Shown: one piece after another, positions 37,660-46,831 of the stretch
Layout of the letters: the number at the start of each line of letters is the position of its first letter
Numbering within the stretch: the first letter of the stretch is position 1
Assembly: GCF_023700005.1 (NCBI RefSeq)
Contig: NZ_JAMLJK010000004.1
Coordinates: forward strand, 1-64,000
DNA: 64,000 bases
Source of the DNA: Larsenimonas rhizosphaerae
GTDB taxonomy: Bacteria; Pseudomonadota; Gammaproteobacteria; Pseudomonadales; Halomonadaceae
Direction of reading: 5' to 3'
Position numbers and translations under genes: made by a program
Notes under the pieces: generated by a model
The model's database searches: none
Seen by the model: the letters and a program-made list of their open reading frames with translations, nothing else
Told to the model about the DNA's origin: nothing

Positions 37660-38872
37660 TTTTTATCAAAATGGCATCATTACCAACTTTCATAACCTGG
37701 GCGACCGGCCGGTCGCTGCGCTTGAAAGCGAGTTAAGGCAGTTCTCTCGAAAACGTCCCATGGGGCTGATTCTTCCGTCCCTTTATTCCGAGCTTGAAGG
37801 ACCGGCGCTGTCGAATATCGTTGATGAGCTGAGCAAGGTGGATTATATCGGTGAGATCATCATCGGGCTTGATCGTGCCAATCGGGACCAGTTCCTGCAT
37901 GCTCGCGAGTTTTTCTCCCGCCTGCCCCAGCATCACCGGATCTTATGGAATGACGGCCCGCGCCTGAAGGCCATCGACAAGGAGCTGGCGAAGGAGGGGC
38001 TATCGCCGCAGGAGCCCGGGAAGGGGCGTAACGTCTGGTTCTGCTCCGGTTATGCGCTGGCTTCCGGCAAGTCCGAGGCGATTGGCCTGCATGACTGCGA
38101 TATCGTGACCTATGACCGTTCCCTGCTGGCCCGGCTGATGTATCCGATTGCCAATCCCCAGTTCAACTATCAGTTCTGCAAGGGCTATTACGCTCGAGTA
38201 GCCAGCGGCCGGTTGAACGGCCGCGTCGGACGGCTGATGGTGACGCCGATGCTGCGTGCGCTCAAGAAACTCTACGGGCCGCTGGATTATCTGGATTATC
38301 TGGACAGTTATCGATACCCGTTGTCGGGTGAGTTTTCGATGCGCTCGGACGTGCTGAACGACATCCGGATTCCCAGCGACTGGGGGCTTGAAATTGGCGT
38401 GCTGTCCGAGGTGCACCGGAACTATTCGACCAAGCGCCTGTGTCAGGTGGATATTGCCGATACCTATGATCACAAGCATCAGCCGTTGTCGGCAGACGAT
38501 GCCAATGGCGGCCTGAACCGAATGAGCATCGATATCGCCAAGGCGCTGTATCGCAAGCTGGCGACCCTTGGAGTACGTATTCAGGAAGAGGATTTCCGTA
38601 CCCTCAAGGCGACGTATTATCGGACTGCGCTGGATCTGATCGAAACCTATTACAACGATGCCATGATGAATGGCCTCAAGGTAGACCGCCACAGCGAGGA
38701 GCAGGCCGTCGAACTCTTCGCGCAGGCCATCATGGATGCGGGGGCGGCATTTCTGGAAAACCCGCGGGACAAGCCGTTCATTCCGAGCTGGAGTCGTGTG
38801 CAGTCTGCCTTTCCGGCGATTCTGGATCACATGCAGCAGGCGGTGGATCTGGATAATCGCGGTGAAGTATGA
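37652..38872 (+). CDS. gpgS: Glucosyl-3-phosphoglycerate synthase
   Basis: Retaining GT-A glycosyltransferase, 406 residues, that transfers glucose from a nucleotide-glucose to 3-phosphoglycerate. MGLILPSLYSELEGPAL is the family N-terminal block, IGLHDCDIVTYDRSLL contains the DxD-like DCD, and PLSGEFSMRSDVL and GLEIGVLSEV are GpgS acceptor-side segments. With the phosphatase before it, this is the two-step route to glucosylglycerate, a compatible solute used under salt stress or nitrogen limitation. Confidence 0.9.
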   Translation: MSDFYQNGIITNFHNLGDRPVAALESELRQFSRKRPMGLILPSLYSELEGPALSNIVDELSKVDYIGEIIIGLDRANRDQFLHAREFFSRLPQHHRILWNDGPRLKAIDKELAKEGLSPQEPGKGRNVWFCSGYALASGKSEAIGLHDCDIVTYDRSLLARLMYPIANPQFNYQFCKGYYARVASGRLNGRVGRLMVTPMLRALKKLYGPLDYLDYLDSYRYPLSGEFSMRSDVLNDIRIPSDWGLEIGVLSEVHRNYSTKRLCQVDIADTYDHKHQPLSADDANGGLNRMSIDIAKALYRKLATLGVRIQEEDFRTLKATYYRTALDLIETYYNDAMMNGLKVDRHSEEQAVELFAQAIMDAGAAFLENPRDKPFIPSWSRVQSAFPAILDHMQQAVDLDNRGEV

Positions 38873-38890
38873 CGCAATTCGTTGCCCGAG

Positions 38891-38924
38891 CATGAAAAAC
38901 GCCCCTGAAGAGGCGTTTTTCATG
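38891..38924. terminator. Bidirectional terminator between gpgS and the phosphorylase
   Basis: CATGAAAAACGCC pairs with GGCGTTTTTCATG across an eight-base loop; runs of A and T flank both sides, so it serves both convergent genes. Confidence 0.88.
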
Positions 38925-38929
38925 GGCGA

Positions 38930-40690
38930 TCAGGGCCGGCCGTCGTTCACCAGCCAGGCGCTTCGATAGGGCTTCAGCAACAGTTGCGTCGCGTTGGGTT
39001 CCGGCAGGTTATCGGTCAGATCGCGCCAGTATTCGTGCTGCAATGCCTCTGGCAGGATTATCACCTGAGGCTGGTCCGATACGTTATGCAGCGCCAGCAG
39101 CTTGCGACCCTCGCTGGTAGGGCCGCGCAGGAAGGCAAAGACCTGAGGTGCGATATCGAGGATCTTCTGCGGGGTATCCGGGTGAAAGCAGGGCTCTTCC
39201 CGGCGCAGTTGGAGCCGCTTCGTCAAGGTATCAAACACGATGCGGGTAGGCGTCGTGGGGGAGTCGAGCAGGGGCTCAAGCTGGTCTCGCTGCCATTTGC
39301 GCCGATTGATGCTGCGTAGCTTGCCGGTGTGCTGGACGCCGTTGTAGTCATTGGCTGAGGCCGTCAGGCTGTGCAGATACATGCCGGGAATACCCTGCAG
39401 CCCGAGCATGATGGTCTGGCTGCACAGAAAACGTCCGATCTGCCATGGGTCTTCTCCCTTGCGTGTCCCTTTCATGGCGTCGAAATAGGTGATGTTGATT
39501 TCGTAGGGGGAGTCCGTGCCATCCGGGCTGCTTTTCATGCTGACATGCCCGCCAAAACGCTTCATCAGCTCAAGCATCTGGCTGATATCGTGTTCCGGCA
39601 GCAGGCCCTCCAGGGCACGTACCCCGATGCCGTCGTGGCTGGCAGTAAAATTGAAGTAGGTACAGCCCGGCGGCAGCGGCGGCAGGGTAGCAGCCCATTC
39701 GGTCAGCGGACCGGCATCGCCGGTGGTCAGGGTATGTACCAGCAGTGGCGGCAGCGTGAACTGATAAACCATATGGGCTTCATCCCCGTCGCCAAAGTAG
39801 CTGAGGTTTTCATGATGGGGCACATTGGTTTCGGTAATCAGCAGCACGCCTGGTACCAGATAATCAAACAGGGCACGAATCAACTGCACAATGGCATGGG
39901 TCTGGGGCAAGTGAATGCAGGGTGTGCCCAGCTCCTTCCACAGAAAGGCGATGGCGTCCAGGCGCACGATACGAGTGCCCTGTTCCAGGTAACCAAGCAG
40001 TACGCCGAACATTTCGATCAGTACATCGGGGTTGTCAAAGTTCAGATCGATCTGGTCTTCGGAAAAGGTCGCCCAGACATGGCGAGTGCCACGCCGGGTG
40101 GATACCGGCACCAGCAGGGGAGTGTTGCGCGGGCGAGTCACCAGCGATACGTCGGTCTCGGGAGGCAGCTCGATGAAGTAGTCACGACCGGGTTGCGTCC
40201 CGGCAATGTAGTCGGCAAACCACAGGGACTCCCTGGACACATGGTTGATGACCAGATCCACCATCAGGTTGTGCCCTTCGGCTATGCGACGCACATCCGA
40301 CCAGCCGCCAAGATCAGGACTGACTTCCCGATAATGCTTGATGGAAAATCCGTCGTCCGAGCTCCAGGAGAAGAAGGGCAGGATATGGACCGCACTGAAG
40401 GTGTCGGACAGCCGCTCGTTCAGGAAACGATGCAGCTCATCAAGCGGAAAAATCTCGGCATCGGCCGACTTGATCGTATCGCCGTAGGTAATGAGAAACT
40501 GGCTCTTTTCGCTCCACAGCGGTCGCGGTGTATTGTCGAAGTGACCACGATAGCCGTCAATCAGCTGCAAAAGGCGGCGAAGTATGGATTCAGAGCGCTC
40601 TTCGCCGTACACATATTCAAGCAGTGTTCGTGCCCGGTCGGTAAATGCATCTTCGGATAATGGGGAAACCGTGTATTCACGTGCGCCCAT
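38930..40690 (-). CDS. GH13_18 glycoside phosphorylase (glucosylglycerate or sucrose phosphorylase)
   Basis: 586 residues of the alpha-amylase family. DLVINHVSRES, the nucleophile Asp in IVRLDAIAFLWKE, the acid/base Glu in LLITETNVPHHENL and FTASHDGIGVRALEG are all present. Subfamily 18 holds sucrose, glucosylglycerol and glucosylglycerate phosphorylases. Its position convergent to the glucosylglycerate synthesis genes makes reversible phosphorolysis of glucosylglycerate (to glucose-1-phosphate and glycerate) the best guess. AGGAG lies six bases before the ATG at 40690-40688. A sucrose role cannot be excluded. Confidence 0.85.
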   Translation of the reverse strand: MGAREYTVSPLSEDAFTDRARTLLEYVYGEERSESILRRLLQLIDGYRGHFDNTPRPLWSEKSQFLITYGDTIKSADAEIFPLDELHRFLNERLSDTFSAVHILPFFSWSSDDGFSIKHYREVSPDLGGWSDVRRIAEGHNLMVDLVINHVSRESLWFADYIAGTQPGRDYFIELPPETDVSLVTRPRNTPLLVPVSTRRGTRHVWATFSEDQIDLNFDNPDVLIEMFGVLLGYLEQGTRIVRLDAIAFLWKELGTPCIHLPQTHAIVQLIRALFDYLVPGVLLITETNVPHHENLSYFGDGDEAHMVYQFTLPPLLVHTLTTGDAGPLTEWAATLPPLPPGCTYFNFTASHDGIGVRALEGLLPEHDISQMLELMKRFGGHVSMKSSPDGTDSPYEINITYFDAMKGTRKGEDPWQIGRFLCSQTIMLGLQGIPGMYLHSLTASANDYNGVQHTGKLRSINRRKWQRDQLEPLLDSPTTPTRIVFDTLTKRLQLRREEPCFHPDTPQKILDIAPQVFAFLRGPTSEGRKLLALHNVSDQPQVIILPEALQHEYWRDLTDNLPEPNATQLLLKPYRSAWLVNDGRP

Positions 40691-40837
40691 GGGAAGCTCC
40701 TGGTGCCTTGTTGTTATGGATGGCGTCTTGCTGCCCTTTTACTGTAGCCCGGCAAAAGGCCCTGTACGACCATTGGCCAGGTATTAAGCTGAAGCACCTT
40801 GCATGTGGATAAGGACTCATGGAGACTTGCCGAGCGT
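40691..40837. other. Divergent intergenic DNA between the phosphorylase and the riboswitch
   Basis: Between the reverse-strand phosphorylase start and the forward-strand riboswitch. It must hold two outward promoters; candidates are weak and none is assigned. No ORF with protein-like features was found. Confidence 0.5.
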
Positions 40838-40978
40838 CAGGAGGGGAGTATTCCAGGTCGTGCTTGTCACGCGCGAAGGTGCCGTCATCACGGGTTAACC
40901 CCCCGGTGCCTTTGGCAGCCTCAGGGCTGCGGGAGAGACCTCCGGTAGCCGGTCCGGCCAGGTGTCGGATTTTTTTTG
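40838..40978 (+). promoter_or_regulatory. yybP-ykoY family (Mn2+) riboswitch with terminator-like platform
   Basis: The block has the family's conserved parts in order: GAGGGGAGTA (40841-40850), CCCCGGTGCCTTTGGCAGCC (around 40905-40923), GGCTGC, and GAGACCTCCGG (40935-40945). GGAGG 40840-40844 pairs with CCTCC 40939-40943 as helix P1. A CCGGC/GTCGG stem (40954-40968) followed by eight T residues ends the leader, as an intrinsic terminator would. It precedes a TerC/Alx gene, a known target of this class, so Mn2+ binding should raise expression. Confidence 0.9.
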
Positions 40979-40998
40979 ACTCACCGGAGTAATGTGCT

Positions 40999-41991
40999 GT
41001 GCATGTACCTGCCTGGATCTGGGAAGTAACCATCGGGGGCTTTGCCGCCCTGTTTCTATTTGATTTTCTTGCACATACCCGCAAGGCCCATACGCCTTCC
41101 ATGAAGGAGGCAGCGCTCTGGTCGCTGTTTTATATTGCGTTGGCCCTGGTGTTCTGTGCCGGTGTCTGGCGCTTCTGGGGCCACGGCCACGGCGGGGAGT
41201 TTCTGGCGGGCTTCATCACCGAGAAAAGCCTGTCGGTGGATAACCTCTTTGTCTTTGCCATCATCATGGCGAAATTCAATGTGCCACGGCAGTACCAACA
41301 GAAAGCCCTGCTGATCGGTATTATCATTGCTCTTGTCCTGCGCGGTATCTTCATCGCTGTCGGGGCGGCTGCCATCAACGAATTCAGCTGGGTGTTCTAC
41401 ATCTTTGGCCTGTTCCTTTTGTATACCGCGGTCAAGCTGGCAATGGAAAGCATGGCGCATGGCAAGGAAGAAGAGGAATACGAGCCGAATCTGATCGTGA
41501 AGTTTGCCGAGAAACATTTGTCGATGACGGAGCAGTTTCATGGCAATGCCCTGTTCACCAGGGAAAACGGCAAGCGGGTCATGACACCGCTGTTTCTGGT
41601 TGTGCTGGCGCTGGGACTGACCGATGTACTGTTTGCACTGGACTCGATCCCGGCGATTTATGGCCTGACGCAGGAACCCTACATTGTCTTTACCACCAAT
41701 GCCTTTGCCCTGCTGGGCCTGCTGCAGCTGTATTTTCTGCTGGGTGGCCTGCTGGACCGGCTGGTGTACCTGGGGGTCGGGCTGTCAGCGATCCTGGCAT
41801 TCATCGGGGTCAAGCTTGTCTTTCATGCCATGTCGGAAAACACGCTGCCGTTTCTCAATAATGGCGAGTCGATTACCTGGGTGCCGCATATTTCCACCTG
41901 GCTGTCCCTGTCGATTATCATTGGCGTGCTGATCATCACCACGGTGGCCAGCCTTGCCAAAAGCAGAAAGGACAAGCGCGCAGCCTCCTGA
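40999..41991 (+). CDS. TerC/Alx family integral membrane protein
   Basis: 330 residues, about eight membrane helices. GFITEKSLSVDNLFVFAII holds the conserved acidic and Asn residues, and LTDVLFALDSIPAIYG the second conserved block. TerC/Alx proteins export or handle metals such as Mn2+, consistent with the Mn2+ riboswitch ahead of it. Start is GTG at 40999 with GGAG at 40986-40989. A bidirectional terminator follows. Naming it alx is reasonable by context but tellurite-related TerC relatives are close. Confidence 0.88.
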   Translation: MHVPAWIWEVTIGGFAALFLFDFLAHTRKAHTPSMKEAALWSLFYIALALVFCAGVWRFWGHGHGGEFLAGFITEKSLSVDNLFVFAIIMAKFNVPRQYQQKALLIGIIIALVLRGIFIAVGAAAINEFSWVFYIFGLFLLYTAVKLAMESMAHGKEEEEYEPNLIVKFAEKHLSMTEQFHGNALFTRENGKRVMTPLFLVVLALGLTDVLFALDSIPAIYGLTQEPYIVFTTNAFALLGLLQLYFLLGGLLDRLVYLGVGLSAILAFIGVKLVFHAMSENTLPFLNNGESITWVPHISTWLSLSIIIGVLIITTVASLAKSRKDKRAAS

Positions 41992-42007
41992 GTTATTGTT
42001 CTGTAAT

Positions 42008-42041
42008 GAAAACGCCCGGCCATTTTGGCCGGGCGTTTTCA
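42008..42041. terminator. Bidirectional terminator after the TerC gene
   Basis: GAAAACGCCCGGCC pairs with GGCCGGGCGTTTTC with an ATTTT loop; serves the forward TerC gene and the reverse GlsB gene. Confidence 0.88.
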
Positions 42042-42057
42042 TTCAGCGGGTACTCGA

Positions 42058-42306
42058 TCAGCGACGAACGACGCGATAAAGCACCAGCAGTACAATGGCA
42101 CCGAGCACCGCGACGACAAAGCTGCCGAAGTTGAACCCGCTGACACCGCCCATGCCGAGTGCGGTACCGATCCAGCCTCCGACCACGGCACCCAGGATAC
42201 CGATGACGATCGTGATGATGAAGCCACCCGGATCCTTGCCCGGCATCAGCAGTTTGGCGATAGCGCCTGCAATCAGGCCAAATACAATCCATGCGATAAT
42301 GCCCAT
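42058..42306 (-). CDS. GlsB/YeaQ/YmgE family small membrane protein
   Basis: 82 residues, three membrane helices: GIIAWIVFGLIAGAIAKLLM, then a PGKDPGGF loop and the GlsB block IGILGAVVGGWIG. Family members are stress-related inner membrane proteins. ATG at 42306-42304 follows GGAGG with a five-base spacer; a GTG six bases earlier would be inside that spacing. Confidence 0.9.
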   Translation of the reverse strand: MGIIAWIVFGLIAGAIAKLLMPGKDPGGFIITIVIGILGAVVGGWIGTALGMGGVSGFNFGSFVVAVLGAIVLLVLYRVVRR

Positions 42307-42391
42307 ACTCACCTCCGTGTCAGTCCAGGGCGGTGCTGACAGATGTCAGCACCTGCCAGCAAGATACGCGGTAGGTGTGGCCTTGTCGACG

Positions 42392-42652
42392 TCAGCGGCC
42401 CGTCGACAGACGAAATATGCAGGACAGCATGTTGAGTCCCATGGCTCCGGCAAAGGCCAGGGCAATCCCCAGCTGGCTGAATTCACCTTCCGGCAGAAGG
42501 CCTGCCAGCGACGCGATGAAGGCAAGCCCCGTGCCACCGAGGGCGCCGGCCCCCATGCTGCCCAGAAAACCGAGCATGATGCGTTGTGGTACCACCACGT
42601 TAAACATCAGGCCGGTCAGAATGCCGGTAAAAAACCAGGAAAGAATATCCAT
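42392..42652 (-). CDS. Small membrane protein, GlsB-like
   Basis: 86 residues with three to four hydrophobic segments, starting MDILSWFFTGILTGLMFNVV. The Gly-rich middle GFLGSMGAGALGGTG resembles the GlsB/transglycosylase-associated proteins, but the match is weaker than for its neighbour downstream. About 85 bases separate the two genes on the same strand, so they may form one small stress operon. Confidence 0.65.
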   Translation of the reverse strand: MDILSWFFTGILTGLMFNVVVPQRIMLGFLGSMGAGALGGTGLAFIASLAGLLPEGEFSQLGIALAFAGAMGLNMLSCIFRLSTGR

Positions 42653-42833
42653 GAAATGCTCCTTGAGCAGAAGTGTGTTGAATCAATTCCGGCGCAATAT
42701 GCATTGATGCACAGTGACGCAATTTTCCCCACGGGGCCCGGGCGGTTACAATGAGCCTCATCGTGGCTCGGGGGCTGGTAGCGTTCAGGCCCTGCCCGGG
42801 CTGTTTTCTCTTTTTTTCATCGGAAGTCTGCCG

Positions 42834-43292
42834 ATGCACTGTCCATTTTGCGGTACACACGAAACCAAGGTCTCCGACTCCCGTCTGGTAGCCGACGGTG
42901 ACCAGGTGCGTCGCCGCCGCCAGTGCCTGGCCTGTGGCGAGCGCTTTACTACCTATGAAACCGCCGAACTGATCATGCCGCGCATCATCAAGGGCGACGG
43001 GTCACGTGAAAGCTTTGATGAAGACAAGCTGCGTGCCGGCATGATGCGCTCGCTGGAAAAGCGACCGGTCAGCGCCGAGAGCATTGAAGCAGCCATACTT
43101 CGCATCCGTCAGAACCTGCGGGCGCGCGGCGAACGTGAAGTGGCGGCGCGCATTGTCGGCGAGCAGGTCATGGAGCAGCTTCGGCGACTGGATCAGGTGG
43201 CCTATATTCGATTTGCCTCGGTCTATCGTCGGTTTCAGGATCTGGACGAATTCCGAGCGGAAATTGAACGCTTAACCGGCGACCTTTCATAG
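42834..43292 (+). CDS. nrdR: Transcriptional repressor NrdR
   Basis: About 152 residues. The N-terminal zinc ribbon [17 protein letters not shown]...[10 protein letters not shown] is followed by an ATP-cone domain ([18 protein letters not shown]). It senses dATP/ATP and represses ribonucleotide reductase genes. The open frame begins upstream at 42714, but homologs start at MHCPFC, and GGAAG precedes ATG 42834. It heads the nrdR-rib gene group as in many gammaproteobacteria. Confidence 0.96.
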   Translation: MHCPFCGTHETKVSDSRLVADGDQVRRRRQCLACGERFTTYETAELIMPRIIKGDGSRESFDEDKLRAGMMRSLEKRPVSAESIEAAILRIRQNLRARGEREVAARIVGEQVMEQLRRLDQVAYIRFASVYRRFQDLDEFRAEIERLTGDLS

Positions 43293-43373
43293 CGACACGT
43301 TGTCGCAGAAAGCTCATTTGTTTATTCAGGCGGCGCACGTGAATGCGTCGCCTGCTTTCAGGAACCCACTGTA

Positions 43374-44519
43374 ATGTCCGGTCAGTTTGAAATGGACGCT
43401 CTCTATATGGCGCACGCCCTGCGGCTGGCAGAACGAGGCCGCTACACTACCGCTCCCAATCCGTGCGTCGGCTGCGTGCTGGTCAGGGATGGCCAGATTG
43501 TGGGCGAGGGCTGGCACCTTTGGGTGGGAGAGAACCATGCAGAAGTCAACGCCCTGCACGATGCAGGAGACCAGGCGCGCGGTGCTACCGCTTATGTAAC
43601 GCTGGAGCCGTGCTCGCATCACGGTCGCACGCCACCCTGTTCTCAGGCGCTTGTCGATGCCGGTATTGTCCGGCTGGTGGTGGCCATGCAGGACCCCAAT
43701 CCGCAGGTCGCCGGACGTGGCTTCAGAATGTGTGAAGATGCAGGTATCGAGATTGTGCGTGGGGTGCTTGAAGCCGATGCCATGGCCCTGAACCGAGGGT
43801 TTGTGGCACGAATGACGGGACGTCGGCCCTTTACGCGCCTCAAGATGGCCATGAGCATGGATGGCCGCACCGCGATGGCCAGCGGGGAGTCCCAGTGGAT
43901 TACCGGCCCGGCGGCCCGTGATGAGGTGCAACGCCTGCGTGCACTGTCCAGCGCCGTGGTGACCGGCATTGATTCTATCCTGTACGACGATAGCCGCCTC
44001 ACCGTGCGCCTGCCCGAGGCGGGTGAGCCAGCGGTGCCCGTGCCTGTGGGTCGACCTTACCGTCAGCCGCTTCGTGTGGTTGTGGACACCCATCTTCGAA
44101 TGCCGGTGGCAGCCCGTTGCCTGAGCGAGCCCGGTCGCACGCTGATCGCAACGATTTCCACCGATGAGACAAAGCGGCAGGTGCTGGAACGTGCTGGTGC
44201 CAGTTGTATTGTTCTGCCGGCAACCCCGGATGGCCAGGTGGATCTTGAGGCGCTGTGGCGCTATCTGGGTCAGCAGGAAGCCTGCAATGACATCCTGCTT
44301 GAAACCGGCGCCACGCTGGCCGGCGCAGCGCTGGAGGCCGGTCTGGTTGATGAGATGCATCTTTTCATGGCGCCGACACTGCTCGGGCCCGAGGCTCGTC
44401 CGCTGTTTTCGATGGCGGGCATGACTGCCATGGCACATCAGCGTCATCTTCATATCGAAGATGTTCGTGCGTTCGGTGACGACTGGCGTATTCTCGCCCG
44501 GCCCCGTATACAGGGGTAA
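43374..44519 (+). CDS. ribD: Riboflavin biosynthesis deaminase/reductase
   Basis: Bifunctional enzyme for two consecutive riboflavin steps. Deaminase domain (residues 1-145): HAEVNAL and PCSHHGRTPPC bind the catalytic zinc. Reductase domain (from about 150): RPFTRLKMAMSMDGRTAM and TGIDSILYDDSRLTVR bind NADPH and substrate. 381 residues is normal. An alternative ATG at 43392 exists (MDALYMAHAL). Confidence 0.95.
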   Translation: MSGQFEMDALYMAHALRLAERGRYTTAPNPCVGCVLVRDGQIVGEGWHLWVGENHAEVNALHDAGDQARGATAYVTLEPCSHHGRTPPCSQALVDAGIVRLVVAMQDPNPQVAGRGFRMCEDAGIEIVRGVLEADAMALNRGFVARMTGRRPFTRLKMAMSMDGRTAMASGESQWITGPAARDEVQRLRALSSAVVTGIDSILYDDSRLTVRLPEAGEPAVPVPVGRPYRQPLRVVVDTHLRMPVAARCLSEPGRTLIATISTDETKRQVLERAGASCIVLPATPDGQVDLEALWRYLGQQEACNDILLETGATLAGAALEAGLVDEMHLFMAPTLLGPEARPLFSMAGMTAMAHQRHLHIEDVRAFGDDWRILARPRIQG

Positions 44520-44607
44520 CCCGGTATTGCTGCAAGGTTGGCAGCCCGGCCGCCCGGCAGGTAGGCTGTCCGCCGGTGTGGCGTTCACAGCCCGACAAGG
44601 AGCAAGC

Positions 44608-45753
44608 ATGGCCCTTTCACGCATTCAGGACCTGGTCGACGACATTCGGCAAGGCAAGATGGTGATTCTCATGGATGATGAGGATCGCGAGAACGAAGGT
44701 GACATCATCATGGCGGCCGAGTGCGTCGAGGCCAGCCATATCAATTTCATGGCGCGTCATGCCTGTGGGCTGATCTGCATGCCGATGCATCGTGACCAGT
44801 GCGAGCGGCTGGGCCTGGATCTGATGGTCAAGCGCAACGGGTCGGGCTTTGGCACCAAGTTTACCGTTTCCATCGAGGCGGCCACCGGGGTAAGTACCGG
44901 GATTTCCGCGGCGGATCGAGCGCGTACCGTTCGGGCGGCGGCGGCCCGTGGTGCTCGGGCCGATGATATCGTTCAGCCGGGGCATGTGTTTCCGTTGATG
45001 GCCGAGGAGGGTGGCGTACTTCGTCGTGCCGGCCATACCGAGGCCGCATGTGACCTGGCGGCCATGGCCGGGTTTTCACCTACCGGCGTCATCTGTGAAA
45101 TCATGAACGATGACGGCTCCATGGCGCGTCGCCCCGAGCTTGAAGTCTTTGCCGAGGCGCACGGCATTCGCATCGGAACCATCGCGGATCTGATCCACTA
45201 CCGGATGATGAACGAGAAAACGGTCGAGCCTGCCGGTGAGGAAGTCGTCGAGACCACGCTGGGCGAATTTCGGCTGCACCGCTTTTTTGACACTACGCTG
45301 GATACCCATCATCTGGCCCTGGTCAAGGGGACGCCGACGCCGGATACGATCACCACGGTTCGGGTGCATGTATCAGACCCGCTGCGTGATCTGTTGATGC
45401 TGAAACGCAGTGGTCAACGTACCGGATGGAATGCGCAGGAAGCCCTGATGGAAGTGGCCAGGGCCGAGCAGGGCGTGATGGTGCTGCTGGATACTCGCAG
45501 CACCGGCGGAGATCTCAAGGACCAGCTGGACGTCTTTTTTGAACGTACGCGCGTTCCCCGCGATAACGTATCCGACGGCAGCGGCAGTTACCTGACCATC
45601 GGGACGGGCGCGCAGATTCTTCGGAACCTGGGTGTCGGTAAAATGCGACTGCTCAGTTCGCCCTGGCGCTTCTCGGCCCTGTCCGGTTTTGACCTTGAAG
45701 TCATAGAACAGCTTGGTGGCGATACCCTCGACGGCCAACAACCGGTAGAATAG
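44608..45753 (+). CDS. ribB: DHBP synthase with degenerate GTP cyclohydrolase II domain
   Basis: 381 residues. Residues 1-200 are a complete 3,4-dihydroxy-2-butanone-4-phosphate synthase: [27 protein letters not shown] and [16 protein letters not shown]. The rest aligns in order with GTP cyclohydrolase II ([23 protein letters not shown]) but lacks the zinc-binding cysteines (no SECLTGD or RCDCG motif), so it is unlikely to make the pyrimidine precursor. Such RibB-RibX fusions are known in gammaproteobacteria. AGGAGC precedes ATG 44608. A separate ribA is expected elsewhere. Confidence 0.93.
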   Translation: MALSRIQDLVDDIRQGKMVILMDDEDRENEGDIIMAAECVEASHINFMARHACGLICMPMHRDQCERLGLDLMVKRNGSGFGTKFTVSIEAATGVSTGISAADRARTVRAAAARGARADDIVQPGHVFPLMAEEGGVLRRAGHTEAACDLAAMAGFSPTGVICEIMNDDGSMARRPELEVFAEAHGIRIGTIADLIHYRMMNEKTVEPAGEEVVETTLGEFRLHRFFDTTLDTHHLALVKGTPTPDTITTVRVHVSDPLRDLLMLKRSGQRTGWNAQEALMEVARAEQGVMVLLDTRSTGGDLKDQLDVFFERTRVPRDNVSDGSGSYLTIGTGAQILRNLGVGKMRLLSSPWRFSALSGFDLEVIEQLGGDTLDGQQPVE

Positions 45754-45817
45754 CCTCCCTTTATCACCGGATCATCGAACCGCGGCCTGCTGTTGCCGCG
45801 GTCAAGGAATACGTGTC

Positions 45818-46315
45818 ATGCAACCTATTGCTCAAGTAGAAGGCCGTTTCACCGAGATCGACGGGCGTTATGCCATCGTCGTGGGCCGTTTCAACCATCA
45901 CGTCGTGGATAGCCTGGTGGAAGGAGCAGTTGATGCCCTGGTGCGCCACGGCGTCAGTGAAGAAAACATCGACCTGATCCATGTGCCTGGCGCATGGGAG
46001 CTGCCTCTGGCGGTCAAGCGGGCCCTGACCTTTCTGGAGCCTGATGCGGTCATTGCACTGGGCGCCGTGATCCGTGGTGGTACGCCGCACTTCGAACATA
46101 TTGCCGGTCAGTGCAACAGCGCGATGAATACGCTGCAGCTTGAATTCGACACACCGATAGCCAATGGCGTACTGACCGTCAATACCATCGAGCAGGCCAT
46201 CGAGCGCTCCGGTACCAAGGCAGGCAACAAGGGCGCGGAAGCGGCCATGGCAGCAATGGAAATGGTGTCGCTGCTGCGTCAGTTGGGCGGTATGCGTATC
46301 GGAGGTGATGCGTGA
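45818..46315 (+). CDS. ribH: 6,7-dimethyl-8-ribityllumazine synthase
   Basis: 165 residues, condenses the ribityl pyrimidine with DHBP; forms 60-subunit or pentameric shells. [26 protein letters not shown] and [15 protein letters not shown] are the substrate-binding segments, the last containing the catalytic His. Overlaps nusB by GTGA. Confidence 0.96.
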   Translation: MQPIAQVEGRFTEIDGRYAIVVGRFNHHVVDSLVEGAVDALVRHGVSEENIDLIHVPGAWELPLAVKRALTFLEPDAVIALGAVIRGGTPHFEHIAGQCNSAMNTLQLEFDTPIANGVLTVNTIEQAIERSGTKAGNKGAEAAMAAMEMVSLLRQLGGMRIGGDA

Positions 46316-46818
46316 GTCAGCCAAGGCCCCAGAAGGCGCCCTCGAAGGCACAGCTGGCACGTCGGGCAGCGCGGGAACTGGCTGTACAGTGTCTCTACCA
46401 GTGGCAAATGACCGACAAGCCGATTTCACAGCTGGAAGCCGAATTTCGCGCCCAGTTGCCGGACGATGACATGCCTGCTCATGAGAACTGGGCCGAGGTC
46501 ATGAAAATTGCCGATATCGCGCTGTTTCGTGAGCTGTTGCAGGGCGTATCCCGCTTCAAGGCCGAGATTGACCAGCTGATTTCGCCGCTTCTGGACCGCA
46601 AGCTCGACGAGCTTGATCAGGTCGAGCTGGCGATTCTACGGCTGGGAGCCTACGAACTTGCCAAGCGCCTTGAAGTGCCTTACCGCGTGGCCATCAATGA
46701 AGGCGTGGAGCTTGCCAAGTCCTTTGGTGCCACCGATGGCCACAAGTTTGTGAATTCCATTCTCGACCGCCTGGCCCTTCAGCTGCGTAGTGCTGAAGTC
46801 AAGGCGCGTCGCCGTTGA
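46312..46818 (+). CDS. nusB: Transcription antitermination factor NusB
   Basis: 168 residues, GTG start. [32 protein letters not shown] and [16 protein letters not shown] are conserved NusB helices. Binds boxA RNA with NusE for rRNA antitermination. Sits in the usual ribH-nusB-thiL order. Confidence 0.96.
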   Translation: MSQPRPQKAPSKAQLARRAARELAVQCLYQWQMTDKPISQLEAEFRAQLPDDDMPAHENWAEVMKIADIALFRELLQGVSRFKAEIDQLISPLLDRKLDELDQVELAILRLGAYELAKRLEVPYRVAINEGVELAKSFGATDGHKFVNSILDRLALQLRSAEVKARRR

Positions 46819-46831
46819 TCGCCTGCTGACG

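Noticed and set aside
39371-40660. 429-residue forward frame
   Set aside because: Antisense to the GH13_18 phosphorylase, whose catalytic motifs are intact; no protein-like domain on this strand.
44520-44607. FMN riboswitch before ribB
   Set aside because: The gap is only 88 bases and lacks the conserved AGGGTGAAATTCCC and related RFN blocks.
43326-44624. 432-residue reverse-strand frame
   Set aside because: Shadow of ribD in high-GC DNA; low-complexity and without motifs.
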